DNA of 64,000 nt from Flavobacterium praedii (GCF_026810365.1 NZ_CP113948.1:1451001-1515000); one strand, 5' to 3'. Shown: positions 17,770 through 26,688, counted from the first letter of the stretch. Translations and numbers: made by a program. Notes: generated by a model from the letters alone, not told the origin.

Positions 17770-18331
17770 GCTAGTTGAAAAATGAAAATTTCGGTTTAAA
17801 TCAGGTTTTTAAAAGCCATTTAGTTGCGCTGAAAATCGAAATACAGAAACTTGAAAATTGGATTTTTAATTGGAAACTTGAGAAGCTGAAACTTGAATAT
17901 TGGAGTTTCTAAACGGAATCTGAATTGCAAAACTTGAAATGCAGAAACTTGAATTTCGGAGTTTCTAAACTGGATCTGAAAAGCGGAACTTGAAAATTGG
18001 AGTTTTAAATTGGATTGCAAAAACTGAAACTTGAATGTTGAAGTTTCATAGAAAATAAACAGAAACAATCGTTTTGGTTTTTAAACTGAAACGAAAAAAG
18101 GGAATAAAATTTAGTCGAGATTTGGGCAAGAATTAGGTTTTAAGTCGGCCAAAATTAGGCTAAAAATCAATTAATAATAAGGAATATTTGCTAGAAACAA
18201 CCAGCTCATAACACACGCTACAAGCAATTTGGGTATTAGGCTTAATTTGAAATTGGTTTTGTGTCAGTAAGATTTGGCAAATCCGAAAAATGGGCTTAAT
18301 TTAGTCCCAAACTGCTTTTAGCGCGGGAACG
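17764..18331 (+). other. Gene-less cassette 22 (beta type)
   Basis: The head is shared with cassette 19 (GTTATGAGCTAGTTGAAAAA). The body is of CAGAAACTTGAATTTCGGAG and TTTCTAAACTGGATCTGAAA units, and the beta tail is shorter. The minus-strand frame at 17820-18068 is a Phe/Gln-rich reading of the repeats and is not called. Confidence 0.74.
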
Positions 18332-18337
18332 TTAGCG
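18206..18337 (+). repeat. attC site 23
   Basis: R'' is TCATAAC and R' is GTTAGCG. Confidence 0.87.
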
Positions 18338-18376
18338 GTAATTAGCCGAACGAAACGAAAATTTAACAACATAATA

Positions 18377-18973
18377 ATGATAGAAGAAATAATTTTTAAA
18401 TTACAACTAATACAAATAGATTTTTTTACAGCTTTTGGATTATTTACTTTCCTATACTTCATTTCCTCAATCTTTATTAGAAAACCTATTGTCAAAAATA
18501 TTGATGAAGAATCTAATCGCTTTATTTCCTTCATTGGAATACTATATTTATTATTATGGATTATCGGAATATTTGTTGAATTAAATATTTTAAACCAAGA
18601 AGACAAAACCGAATTTTTAAACAGAATGTTTGGAAAATATTGGTTTGGATTTTGGATTCAACCTTTACTTTGGGTATTAATCACCCAATTATTGCGATTC
18701 AAAAGTATTAGGAAAAACATTTTTTTACGAATATTATTTAGTGTTTTATTGATGATATCAATAGAAAGAATGATTATAATAATTACATCGTTTCATCGTG
18801 ATTATCTCCCAAGTTCTTGGACAATGTATAATGAAGTTGGAATTTACCCTTCGAATTTGGTGCTTTCATTATTTCTAAAAATCATTGTGTTTTTAGTTTT
18901 CGTCGGAATATTTTACTCAATCAATGAAAAAATAAAAAATTTTAAACTACGCAGAGAAAATAACTACCGCTAA
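18377..18973 (+). CDS. Four-helix membrane protein of unknown function
   Basis: 198 aa. Hydrophobic segments are at about residues 12-32, 49-69, 93-116 (with a Trp/Phe-rich stretch before) and 168-188. The last of these is followed by a basic tail. It should be an inner-membrane protein. The stop codon TAA is supplied by the R'' box CGCTAAC of attC 24, as for the gene ending at 13096. Sole gene of cassette 18332-19093. Confidence 0.68.
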   Translation: MIEEIIFKLQLIQIDFFTAFGLFTFLYFISSIFIRKPIVKNIDEESNRFISFIGILYLLLWIIGIFVELNILNQEDKTEFLNRMFGKYWFGFWIQPLLWVLITQLLRFKSIRKNIFLRILFSVLLMISIERMIIIITSFHRDYLPSSWTMYNEVGIYPSNLVLSLFLKIIVFLVFVGIFYSINEKIKNFKLRRENNYR

Positions 18974-19099
18974 CACACGCTACAAGCAATTTGGGTATTA
19001 GGCTTAATTTAAAATTGGTCTTGTATTTGGAAGATTTGGCAAATCCGAATAATGGGATTAATTTAGTCCCAAACTGCGTGTAGCGCGGGAACGTTATGC
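18968..19099 (+). repeat. attC site 24
   Basis: R'' is CGCTAAC (contains the preceding stop codon) and R' is GTTATGC. Right arm GCGTGTAGCGC. Confidence 0.88.
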
Positions 19100-19117
19100 G
19101 TAATCTTACAGAAAAAA

Positions 19118-19645
19118 ATGAGTGAAACCAAAGACCTTAAATATTCTATTAATTCAGAAAATCATTTCCAAGGAATTCCTTTTTTTAAAAAATTAAAAAC
19201 GGTTAGTTTTCTTAGATTTGACAATCAAGTTGCTGAATTTTTAATTGACAAAAAACATTATTCCGTCAATTTCCAAAATTCAGAAAAAATAGAAATTTAT
19301 TGTGAAGATAAAATTGGAACAGAATTTAAAATAACGGATGTAGCAGAAAATCGAACTTGGATTTTTTCTAATCCAAATAAAACCTTTTCAATTTTTAAAA
19401 AGTCACCTGATTATTTGATAGAATCTTCAAACATAAAAATTGACATTGACATTAGAAATAATTCACTGATTTACTTAATTGAAAATAACATTATTGGAAG
19501 AATTGAAGACAAGAATATTCTTTTTAAAAATGGAACTAATAGAATAGATGTTTTCGATGAAAAATATGAAAGAATTTTGATTTCAGCTTGTTGCGTGGAA
19601 TTAATACGTTATCACATACTGAAATTTTATGAACCTAATGAATAA
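19118..19645 (+). CDS. Protein of unknown function, beta-rich (LURP/tubby-like feel)
   Basis: 175 aa, no signal peptide or membrane segment. Alternating strands (FLIDKKHYSVNF, FKITDVAENRTWIFS, IIGRIEDKNILFKNG) lead into a C-terminal hydrophobic helix (ILISACCVELIRYHILKFY). That order resembles the LURP-one/tubby-like lipid-binding fold, where strands pack around a C-terminal helix, but no diagnostic residue supports it. It belongs to cassette 19094-62672, whose attC is broken by the island, so the gene now lacks a contiguous attC downstream. Confidence 0.65.
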   Translation: MSETKDLKYSINSENHFQGIPFFKKLKTVSFLRFDNQVAEFLIDKKHYSVNFQNSEKIEIYCEDKIGTEFKITDVAENRTWIFSNPNKTFSIFKKSPDYLIESSNIKIDIDIRNNSLIYLIENNIIGRIEDKNILFKNGTNRIDVFDEKYERILISACCVELIRYHILKFYEPNE

Positions 19646-19655
19646 AAAAGACTAC

Positions 19656-19669
19656 GCATAACACACGCT
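19656..19669 (+). repeat. attC site 25, left half (attL of the island)
   Basis: R'' GCATAAC, complementary to GTTATGC at 19093, followed by ACACGCT. The rest of the site resumes at 62561. The 12 bases 19658-19669 (ATAACACACGCT) are repeated at 62549-62560. Confidence 0.85.
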
Positions 19670-19731
19670 TATCCTTAATGCGCCTGTGAACGGCTTATTT
19701 TATTGGTACTCACGAAAATTACAATCCATTT

Positions 19732-19751
19732 AGTACAACATAGGTACAACA
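19732..19751. promoter_or_regulatory. Probable integrase arm-type sites, left end
   Basis: AGTACAACA at 19732-19740 and GGTACAACA at 19743-19751, two direct copies. The same motif occurs twice at 62417-62437 and once inverted near 62333. Role as recombinase or excisionase binding sites is inferred. Confidence 0.55.
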
Positions 19752-19753
19752 AA

Positions 19754-20278
19754 TCAGAACCTTTTTACAAGGCCATAAATCCCTATTTTATTAAGCTGGG
19801 CTTGACGGTTCATGGCCTGATATTCTGCAAGTTTACCACAATAATATTGATGGGTTGCCTTGGCATACCCATTTTGCAAAAGCAAATCATTCAAACATTC
19901 TCCACTGGGTAATAGTACATATCCCAATTGTCTGTTCCAATAGTCATACTGATTATCCTGTTCCGTAATGATCGTTACGGTCGTTTTAGGCGGTGCAACC
20001 GACAAAACGAAGTTCAGGGATTGCAAACCAAATTGCAGCAGTAATTCAGCAGGTAAACTGCTTTTCTCCTCGTCCTCTTTCATCTTCCTATTGATTTTTA
20101 CTTCTGGCGCATCCAAGCCATAAAGACGGATTTCTTTTTTCATTTGAGTGAAACGATGGCTAATGATGATGCTATCTCCATCAAGCACTTCTTCGATTTG
20201 CCAATGAGTCTCCACTGTGTACGGTGCTTTTGCTTTGTATTGCATTGATTTACAGTTATTTAAGTATTGTTTATTCAA
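19754..20278 (-). CDS. Thermonuclease-like (SNase) nuclease
   Basis: 174 aa with a staphylococcal-nuclease fold signature. DGDS at residues 33-36, RLYGLDAPE at 51-59 (Arg 51, Asp 56 and Glu 59 match catalytic or Ca-binding positions), and DYWNRQLGYVLL with Arg 116. These enzymes cut DNA and RNA with calcium. No clear signal peptide is seen, so it may act inside the cell. Such genes are frequent near the ends of Bacteroidota mobile elements. It is the first island gene next to attL and faces outward. Confidence 0.85.
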   Translation of the reverse strand: MNKQYLNNCKSMQYKAKAPYTVETHWQIEEVLDGDSIIISHRFTQMKKEIRLYGLDAPEVKINRKMKEDEEKSSLPAELLLQFGLQSLNFVLSVAPPKTTVTIITEQDNQYDYWNRQLGYVLLPSGECLNDLLLQNGYAKATHQYYCGKLAEYQAMNRQAQLNKIGIYGLVKRF

Positions 20279-20342
20279 AGATAGTAATTGAACTTTGTTG
20301 AAGCAATTGCAAGTAAATATTAACTTTTAAAAATTAGAAAAA

Positions 20343-21146
20343 ATGGCAAGACAGAAAGGTGTTATCAAGTACGTTGGAACTCTTGGAGATATCCGACATT
20401 TCAAAATTAAAGGACAAGAAGGCTACTTCGCCGGAATGGTTGGCGGTCCTACAAGCGAACAGGTGAACACGGCACCGGAATTCGAAAGAACCCGTGAAAA
20501 CATGAACGAGTTTGGCGCCAGTGCCAAAGCCGGGAAATCAGTTCGCTCTGGTTTATCTCAATTGATGAAACAAATGTCCGATAGTCAAGTGACTGGGCGT
20601 TTGACTTCGATTATGAAGAAAATCAACTTGGAAGACCAAACCGAAGCGAGGGGTTACAGAAAAATTGAAATCTCCACCCAACGCAATTACCTAAAAGGTT
20701 TTGAGTTCAACAAAAACAGTTCTTTGAATGGTATTTTAAATGCTCCGTATTCCTTGACTCACACCGTTGACAGAGAAAATGGAGAATTTGTAATTCCTGC
20801 TTTCAATCCTGTGAATTTGATCAATGCACCATCGGGAACCACACATTTCCGTTTGATTACTTCACTTTCTGTGGTAAGTGATTTCGAATATAATGCTGCC
20901 ACAAACAGTTACGACCCTATGGATCCAGATTTGAATGAGGCAAACGATATTCAGTACAGTGACTTTTTGGATTTGTATGCTCCGGTTCCGGACACCACAA
21001 TTTCAGCCACTTTACCAGGTGGAATTGTTCCAACGGTAAATACAACCGTTTTGCAGTGCATCGGAATTGAGTTCTTCCAACAAGTGGGGCCCAATTACTA
21101 CTTGTTTGCAAGTGGAAGCTGCTTGAGAGTTGAGGACGCTTTTTAG
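20343..21146 (+). CDS. Conserved mobile-element protein of unknown function
   Basis: 267 aa starting MARQKGVIKYVGTLGDIRHF. It is well expressed in style, rich in Gly and Asn, with no signal peptide or membrane segment. I recall similar proteins next to DUF5675-type proteins in Bacteroidota islands but know no function; a virion-like or structural role is possible. A strong terminator follows at 21160. It opens a + strand cluster of four small genes ending at 22175. Confidence 0.65.
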   Translation: MARQKGVIKYVGTLGDIRHFKIKGQEGYFAGMVGGPTSEQVNTAPEFERTRENMNEFGASAKAGKSVRSGLSQLMKQMSDSQVTGRLTSIMKKINLEDQTEARGYRKIEISTQRNYLKGFEFNKNSSLNGILNAPYSLTHTVDRENGEFVIPAFNPVNLINAPSGTTHFRLITSLSVVSDFEYNAATNSYDPMDPDLNEANDIQYSDFLDLYAPVPDTTISATLPGGIVPTVNTTVLQCIGIEFFQQVGPNYYLFASGSCLRVEDAF

Positions 21147-21159
21147 AAAAAACTCCAAC

Positions 21160-21188
21160 AAATCCCTCGCCGAAAACGAGGGATTTTT
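21160..21188 (+). terminator. Rho-independent terminator
   Basis: AAATCCCTCG and CGAGGGATTTTT form a 10-bp stem with a 7-base loop and a T run, 13 bases after the stop at 21146. Confidence 0.85.
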
Positions 21189-21214
21189 CATTTTAAACCA
21201 TCAACAATAAAATT

Positions 21215-21667
21215 ATGGAAACTAAAATAATAAGAGTTGCCCAGGGCAAAGAAAGCACATTGAGTCATTTGTACATAAACGGAATTTTTCAATGTTATTT
21301 GTTGGAAGACAAAATCAGAGAAGTGAAAATTGCTTCAAAAACTGCCATTCCTAAAGGTGTTTTTAGTATAAAGTTGAACACTTATGGAGCTAAGAACGTG
21401 GATTACAAAAAAGCTTTCGGAAAATTACATGAAGGAATGATTGAAATTTCGGGATTGCCTAATTTCAGTTTTGTGTATATCCATACTGGAAACACAATCA
21501 AAGATACAGCCGGTTGTCCGCTTTGTGGTTTTGGTTTTCAAGTTGTAGATGGTAATTTTCAAGTTTCCCAAAGTGTTGCCGCTTACAAAATGATATATCC
21601 AAAATTAGTTGCATTGGCAAAATTGGAAACGAATACCATATCCATTGAAAACAATTTTCAATTTTAA
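21215..21667 (+). CDS. DUF5675 family protein
   Basis: 150 aa. The conserved core runs KESTLSHLYING...CYLLED, then ISGLPNFSFVYIHTGNT and DTAGCPLCG. His (IHTGN) and two Cys near residue 104-107 sit where this family is conserved. The family is common in phages and mobile elements of Bacteroidota and is sometimes linked to cell-wall metabolism, but no activity is established to my knowledge. It is followed 12 bases later by a holin-like small membrane protein, so a lysis-like cassette is one reading. Confidence 0.75.
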   Translation: METKIIRVAQGKESTLSHLYINGIFQCYLLEDKIREVKIASKTAIPKGVFSIKLNTYGAKNVDYKKAFGKLHEGMIEISGLPNFSFVYIHTGNTIKDTAGCPLCGFGFQVVDGNFQVSQSVAAYKMIYPKLVALAKLETNTISIENNFQF

Positions 21668-21679
21668 AACCATTATCAA

Positions 21680-21943
21680 ATGGAAAACATCAATAACATA
21701 ACAGTCCTTTTTGGCACACTAATCACTTTGTTACTCTCAGTTGTAGCTTATTTCATCAAACAATTACATACCGATTTCAAGAGTATGGAAAAAGATTTGG
21801 TAGAAGTCAAAACGATGGCTTTGATCATCAAAACCGAGTTCAAAAGCGGAAATGATTTACTGAACCAGAAAGTGGAATATTTAGAAAAAAGAGTAATTAA
21901 CATCGAACTAACCATTTTAAAAAATCAAGATCATGAAAAATAA
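21680..21943 (+). CDS. Small single-span membrane protein with coiled coil
   Basis: 87 aa. One transmembrane helix at residues 6-27 is followed by a coiled coil (residues 30-85, Lys/Glu heptads). The size and layout resemble phage holins or spanin partners. It overlaps the next gene by 11 bases. Confidence 0.65.
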   Translation: MENINNITVLFGTLITLLLSVVAYFIKQLHTDFKSMEKDLVEVKTMALIIKTEFKSGNDLLNQKVEYLEKRVINIELTILKNQDHEK

Positions 21944-22175
21944 GAATTTGAATTTAGCTGAAAGAGTAAAAGCACCAACTCCAAAATGGTTTAAAGTCCT
22001 TCGTACTGTTGGAATTGCTTTGGCATCCGTTGGTGGAATAATCATCGCCTCTCCTATTGCCTTGCCTGTGGGATTGGTTTCAGCTGCTGGATATTTAGTC
22101 CTGGGCGGAAGTATTATTTCTGTGGTTTCTCAAACTGGAGTTAAAACCGAAGAACAACCGCAACAAAGTAAGTAA
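21933..22175 (+). CDS. Small membrane protein with two hydrophobic helices
   Basis: 80 aa. Gly/Ala-rich helices at about residues 23-45 and 47-68 (VGIALASVGGIIIASPIA, LVSAAGYLVLGGSIISVV), with a polar C-terminal tail. It overlaps the preceding gene and ends before a terminator at 22195. The pair looks holin-like, unproven. Confidence 0.65.
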   Translation: MKNKNLNLAERVKAPTPKWFKVLRTVGIALASVGGIIIASPIALPVGLVSAAGYLVLGGSIISVVSQTGVKTEEQPQQSK

Positions 22176-22194
22176 AAAAGTAAAAACTAGTTGT

Positions 22195-22220
22195 AAATGC
22201 TCCTTAATTGGGGCATTTTT
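22195..22220 (+). terminator. Rho-independent terminator
   Basis: AATGCTCC and GGGGCATT form an 8-bp stem with one wobble pair, followed by TTTTTTGTTTTT. Ends the 20343-22175 cluster. Confidence 0.75.
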
Positions 22221-22659
22221 TGTTTTTAATCATTTTAATTGGTCAATTGCTTTACTTTTTATCGATTTATTTAGGTGGGCGCAATGTATGGCACTTATGT
22301 ATTGTTTTGCTTTGGAATGAGGTGCAATCGGGAACCTGATAGCTTTCGTAAAATGCAAAGTGTAATCGGGAGAACCATTTTCTTTTCTTTTAAAATTTTT
22401 CAAAAGAAAAAAAGAAAAAAAAGAAAGTCGTCGTATTAGTGGAGGTTTCAAAAGAAGTCAAGTTTTTTTGAAAAAATACTACCCCAATAGTTCTTAAGAA
22501 GCGGAAACGTCATCGTATAATCGGGAGTTGTTATGGAAATGTGAGGGTGGAGATTTTATCAAAAACCCGTAGGGCTTGAACTTTACTTTTTGAAACCGGA
22601 ACTTACCTTTACTTTCTTTTTTTTATTTTTTTTTCGGAGACGGGTGTTGTTGTTTAGCA

Positions 22660-23370
22660 CTTTTCGGGGGAGTTCTTATGAAAATGGCAATCAAACACCC
22701 CCAAGCACCGCAGAAAATAATAATTGTAGCGATAGCGGAAATTATTGTTTTACGAGGAGCGCAGTGGCGGGGTTGCGGCAATCGAACAGCCACCCTAGAC
22801 CGAGAACGAAACGTAGTCCCGCTTTTTCTGCGGGACGAAGTGGAGAGAAGGGCTAGGAGCGTGAAACGGCGGGGAAAATAATATAATCAGCCCCTTTTCG
22901 GGGCGTTCCTTGATTTAGGGCAAAGCTCGCTTCTCCTGCGTTCAGAAAAAGCGGTTGAAAAACAACAGCTCTATCTTCAGAGTAATGTTCTGATTTACGG
23001 AAAACGCAGGAGAAGGGAGTGGTGCCAACCCCGATGGCTGTGCGAAGGAGCAACCGCCGAAAAAATAAGGGGCGACAGACACAATACTGCTGGAATGCAG
23101 TGGAGCGTAGTTTACGGAGCGAAACGGAATGAAGCTGTATTGTGGATGTAATAGCCCCGACGAACGTAGGAAGCGACCGTGTGAAGACGAGGAACGAAAC
23201 AGCGCAAAAAAAAGAGCTGCTTTCTTGCTAAGCTGCTCTTTTTTTTTGTGCTGTGAAGTGCCTGTGGAACGGAGGAAGAAGGCTTTTTCTGCCGACGACC
23301 GACTGGAACAGCCGAGCGGAACAAAGGAAGCGACCGGAGAGAGACCGCTTGATTGCCCGTGACGTTTATA
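22660..23370. other. GC-rich, hairpin-rich non-coding segment
   Basis: About 700 bases with clearly higher GC than all surrounding DNA and no credible gene; the several open frames overlap each other on both strands. Hairpins include GTCCCGC/GCGGGAC (22816-22836), a GCCCC/GGGGC pair near 22892, a 13-bp inverted repeat CTTCTCCTGCGTT/AACGCAGGAGAAG at 22930-22942 and 23003-23015, and the terminator-like element at 23200. It may be a structured RNA or a transfer/replication origin. The flanks 22221-22659 and 23371-23485 show nothing else. Confidence 0.55.
23200..23253. terminator. Long bidirectional terminator-like hairpin
   Basis: CAGCGCAAAAAAAAGAGCTGC faces GCTGCTCTTTTTTTTTGTGCTG in all but a couple of bases, with an 11-base loop. 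The A run and T run make it work in either direction. Confidence 0.65.
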
Positions 23371-23485
23371 ACGAAATGTTGTTTTATAGAAACTGTTTTT
23401 TTTGATTGACGCTAAAGCTGCTGCATAAATTTCATATATTCGTTTAAAACATAAATAGTAAAAGATATAAAAAGAAATAAAAAAC

Positions 23486-25615
23486 ATGAAAAACTTATCC
23501 CTACATAATATTAAATGGCACAAAGCATATCTTGTCCAACAAGATGAAGAAATTTCTTTAGTTGAAAGTGCACTTGATTTAGAAATGCACGAATATTCAA
23601 TTGAAAACAAGGATGAAATAATACTTTTTGATTTGGACAACAAGGTAATTATCGAAAAATTTGAAAAAATTGAAAGTGTGAGACTTGATAATCATTTACC
23701 TATATCATTAAGTTTTAAGGGATTTGATCCAAATGTCAATTCTAAATTTACAATACCAAAATCTGTTGAGAACTTATATATTGATGGAGGTGATTATATG
23801 TCTAAGATGATGTCAAAATCTGATGAATCCTTGAAAATTTGGAACGATTTTGTGTATAATACACAAACATGGAAATTCATTACTACATTGGAAGAAAGAT
23901 TCAAAATCGAAGCCGATCAGCGATCTTGTATAAAAAATATTAAATCTCTTAATTTGAATTCGCCTATTCAGCATTTATTAGCTGAAATTGCAGAATTAAA
24001 TATTAGTGAACTTTCCCTTCGCTGGATTTATATATCAGAAACAGAATTTGATCTGATTCATAAATTTAAAAATGTTCAATCTTTAGATTTAGCTTATATA
24101 TATAATGATGAACTCTCTAGGGTGAAATTCCCACCGAACTTAACTTTTTTAAGAATTTATGGACTTACGATTGAAAGTTTGACAGATATTAATGTAGAAG
24201 ACTTAAAATTAGAATCATTAGATCTAGAGGGAAACACAATTATTGATCTTTCTACTATTTCAAAACTTCCAAATACTCTCGAAGATTTAAATCTAAAAAT
24301 GAATCATATAAAAGAGTTTACGATAGCGGATTTACCTGAAAACTTAGAATATCTTTTTTTAGATGATAATCTAATTGGAAATACTCTTTTCGAAGGAATA
24401 AATAAAGATGTCACTAACACTACGATTAAATATTTATCCCTTTCCAATAACGTATTAAAAGTAAATAATTGGTTGCTTCAACGGATAACAGAAACATTTC
24501 CAATGCTGGAATATATAGAATTATCAGGAAATGAAATTTGTGATATTCCTGAAGAGTTATTACTAAATGATGAAGAGAACTCCAGTATTGATAAAATAAA
24601 TTATTGGATGGAATTACAAGATTATCAGCATCCTAAATTATATTCAGAATTAAAAGACTCTTTTAATTATTATGATAAAACTAACAGTATCATATTAAAA
24701 TGGAAACACAAATTATTGCCTTCAAAAATAATACTATCAGACATTCAGGCTCAGTTTAATAATTATTTAGGTGAAATGAAAACATTTGATCTATTTAGGG
24801 AAGGATTATATTGTGATATTGATCACGATAAAATTTCATTAGTAATAAGAGAAGAAACTGAACCAGAGAACAGTATTATTCTTGAATTATACGCTGCCAA
24901 TAGAGAGGCATTCAATACTTATTACTATAAATACTGTAGTGAAATTAATCGTTTAGTGAAATTAAACACGCACCACCATATTTTACCGGTAGCAAGCTTT
25001 GCAGAAAAATGTGAAATTTATGAGAAGTTTTTCAAATTTGTATTTCACATAGAAAAACAAATCAAAAACAATTTCATTCTGCAGCCTAACCAAGGAGAGG
25101 ATCTATTGTTGGTAAACAACAAAAATGATAGAAATGATTTATATAAAGAGCTCAAGGATGTTGCATTTATTATCGTAACAGGAAAGAGCGCTTATTCTTA
25201 TGTAATTGACGATAAATTTGTAATAAGTAATGTTGATTTCAAATGTGCTAAATTTAAATATTTCTATAATTTGACGCTTAGAACTTCTGAAGAAAAGCAA
25301 GACTATGTAAATAGTATTACAAATAAATATTTAGGGTACAATAGTTTTGAGGAAGCTATTGTTTTTGCGGGTGGCGATATAACACAAAAAATTACTGTAT
25401 ATTTTAATCCAAACTATTTTTATGAAAAGTCAAACAATATTTTTTGTAAAAACAAAAAAATTGAAATTAATGAACAATTGTTGGTTGCTCCAGAAAGCGG
25501 TTCTAACCTACTGAATGTTACTTTTAAAGAAGGAAGTCTTTTTTTAAAATATAGAGTTAATCCTGAAAAAGTCAAAAAAGAAAAAAAAGCGGATAAGCCT
25601 AAATCAATTTCTTAG
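23486..25615 (+). CDS. Leucine-rich repeat protein
   Basis: 709 aa with no signal peptide. Five or more degenerate leucine-rich repeats lie at about residues 170-350 (VQSLDLAYIYN, LESLDLEGNTI, LEDLNLKMNHI, LEYLFLDDNLI, IKYLSLSNNVL), forming a protein-binding solenoid. The last 350 residues match nothing I know and may be an effector or target-binding part. It is followed by a terminator at 25636 and is monocistronic. The position at the edge of the defence cluster hints at a sensor, but this is guesswork. Confidence 0.75.
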   Translation: MKNLSLHNIKWHKAYLVQQDEEISLVESALDLEMHEYSIENKDEIILFDLDNKVIIEKFEKIESVRLDNHLPISLSFKGFDPNVNSKFTIPKSVENLYIDGGDYMSKMMSKSDESLKIWNDFVYNTQTWKFITTLEERFKIEADQRSCIKNIKSLNLNSPIQHLLAEIAELNISELSLRWIYISETEFDLIHKFKNVQSLDLAYIYNDELSRVKFPPNLTFLRIYGLTIESLTDINVEDLKLESLDLEGNTIIDLSTISKLPNTLEDLNLKMNHIKEFTIADLPENLEYLFLDDNLIGNTLFEGINKDVTNTTIKYLSLSNNVLKVNNWLLQRITETFPMLEYIELSGNEICDIPEELLLNDEENSSIDKINYWMELQDYQHPKLYSELKDSFNYYDKTNSIILKWKHKLLPSKIILSDIQAQFNNYLGEMKTFDLFREGLYCDIDHDKISLVIREETEPENSIILELYAANREAFNTYYYKYCSEINRLVKLNTHHHILPVASFAEKCEIYEKFFKFVFHIEKQIKNNFILQPNQGEDLLLVNNKNDRNDLYKELKDVAFIIVTGKSAYSYVIDDKFVISNVDFKCAKFKYFYNLTLRTSEEKQDYVNSITNKYLGYNSFEEAIVFAGGDITQKITVYFNPNYFYEKSNNIFCKNKKIEINEQLLVAPESGSNLLNVTFKEGSLFLKYRVNPEKVKKEKKADKPKSIS

Positions 25616-25635
25616 GATATATAGGCCACGAATTA

Positions 25636-25675
25636 AAATCCCTCAACGAACATGCGTTTGTTGGGGGATTTTTTT
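25636..25675 (+). terminator. Rho-independent terminator
   Basis: AATCCCTCAACGAACA pairs with TGTTGGGGGATT allowing small bulges, then a T run. Follows the LRR gene. Confidence 0.75.
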
Positions 25676-25806
25676 ATTTCCACCCACCCATTCTCTTAGA
25701 AAATCTTTCTACAAATATGAAATTGTACACCCCTGAACAAAATTAAAAGAGGTGCATTGCCGTCATAAATTTGTCTCACAATAAAGAAACAAACACACTT
25801 TTAAAA

Positions 25807-26406
25807 ATGCAGACAACAGGAGATTCGGAACATACAGTATTATTTCTGAAAGAAGAAGACAGACAAATTAAGAAGATCTATTCTAAAGAAGTATATCAAT
25901 TATTAGAGGAAGCTTATAGAGATTGTGGAGGTATAAATAAAGGAAGTGGATTTAAAAATGCTGAAGAAATGATTGAGAAGATCCCTTCTTGGAGATTAAC
26001 ATTCAGTGATGAAAAATTAATCACAGTGATGATGTTTAAAGATAAAGGGAAAGGATTAAAAATGGTTGCTTATGCTCCTTTAAAGGAAATTGATCCAACA
26101 ATACGAAAATCAGACTTAGATTTCATGTTGAGTAATTCACATGCAGAGTTATCAGGTGCCCTCCTAATCATAGTCTTAAAACATTTAGGGTCAAAATGGA
26201 AACAGTACATCCTTAATGTAAATAAAATTTTTAATACCGAAGAAGTTATCAATTTGAAGAAATACTGTTCGAAAAATCAAATTCCTAAAAACAGTGAAGA
26301 AATCTACACGAGACTGAATAAAGACTGGACAACGCTTCTTGAGGAATGTTATTTAAGAAAAATCGGAGATGAATTTAAAATGAAAGTATTAATTGGAAAA
26401 ATATAA
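25807..26406 (+). CDS. Protein of unknown function
   Basis: 199 aa from the ATG at 25807. An in-frame TTG at 25771 would add 12 polar residues and has no better context. Soluble mixed alpha/beta protein with a hydrophobic helix ELSGALLIIVLKHLG around residue 120-135; that run plus YAPLKEIDPTIRKSDLDFM suggests an acetyltransferase-like or ligand-binding fold, not assignable. Its stop overlaps the next start by one base (TAATG), so it heads a three-gene operon. Confidence 0.65.
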   Translation: MQTTGDSEHTVLFLKEEDRQIKKIYSKEVYQLLEEAYRDCGGINKGSGFKNAEEMIEKIPSWRLTFSDEKLITVMMFKDKGKGLKMVAYAPLKEIDPTIRKSDLDFMLSNSHAELSGALLIIVLKHLGSKWKQYILNVNKIFNTEEVINLKKYCSKNQIPKNSEEIYTRLNKDWTTLLEECYLRKIGDEFKMKVLIGKI

Positions 26407-26675
26407 TGCCTATGGTAAAAATCTATCAAAAAGTATTAGAACATGCTAAAGGGGATCTCGGTGAGGACGGTAAAAGAAATGTTGAAGAATTGATTGATTT
26501 TTTAAATCTGGAAACCAAACTAAAATTTCCAAAGAACAGCATAGCAATTTACACAATAATACGACAATCCTATAATTACTATATGAACAAAAACGAGATT
26601 AAAAATGCTATACAAATCCCGGAAACCTATCAACCAGCAGGGTATGTATGGAAAGTAAAAAACAAGTATCAATAA
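26406..26675 (+). CDS. Small protein of unknown function
   Basis: 89 aa, mostly helical and basic, ending PAGYVWKVKNKYQ. It overlaps the preceding stop by one base and precedes the next gene by 13 bases. Translational coupling and operon membership are the only clues. Confidence 0.6.
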   Translation: MPMVKIYQKVLEHAKGDLGEDGKRNVEELIDFLNLETKLKFPKNSIAIYTIIRQSYNYYMNKNEIKNAIQIPETYQPAGYVWKVKNKYQ

Positions 26676-26688
26676 ATTAAAGAATATT

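Noticed and set aside
822..19669. CRISPR array
   Set aside because: The repeats are about 132 bp with unequal spacings of 0.5-2.7 kb and have attC architecture; no cas genes.
22942..23643. 233-codon minus-strand frame and overlapping frames in the GC-rich block
   Set aside because: Several frames overlap on both strands, the composition is driven by hairpins, and it overlaps the start of the well-supported LRR gene.
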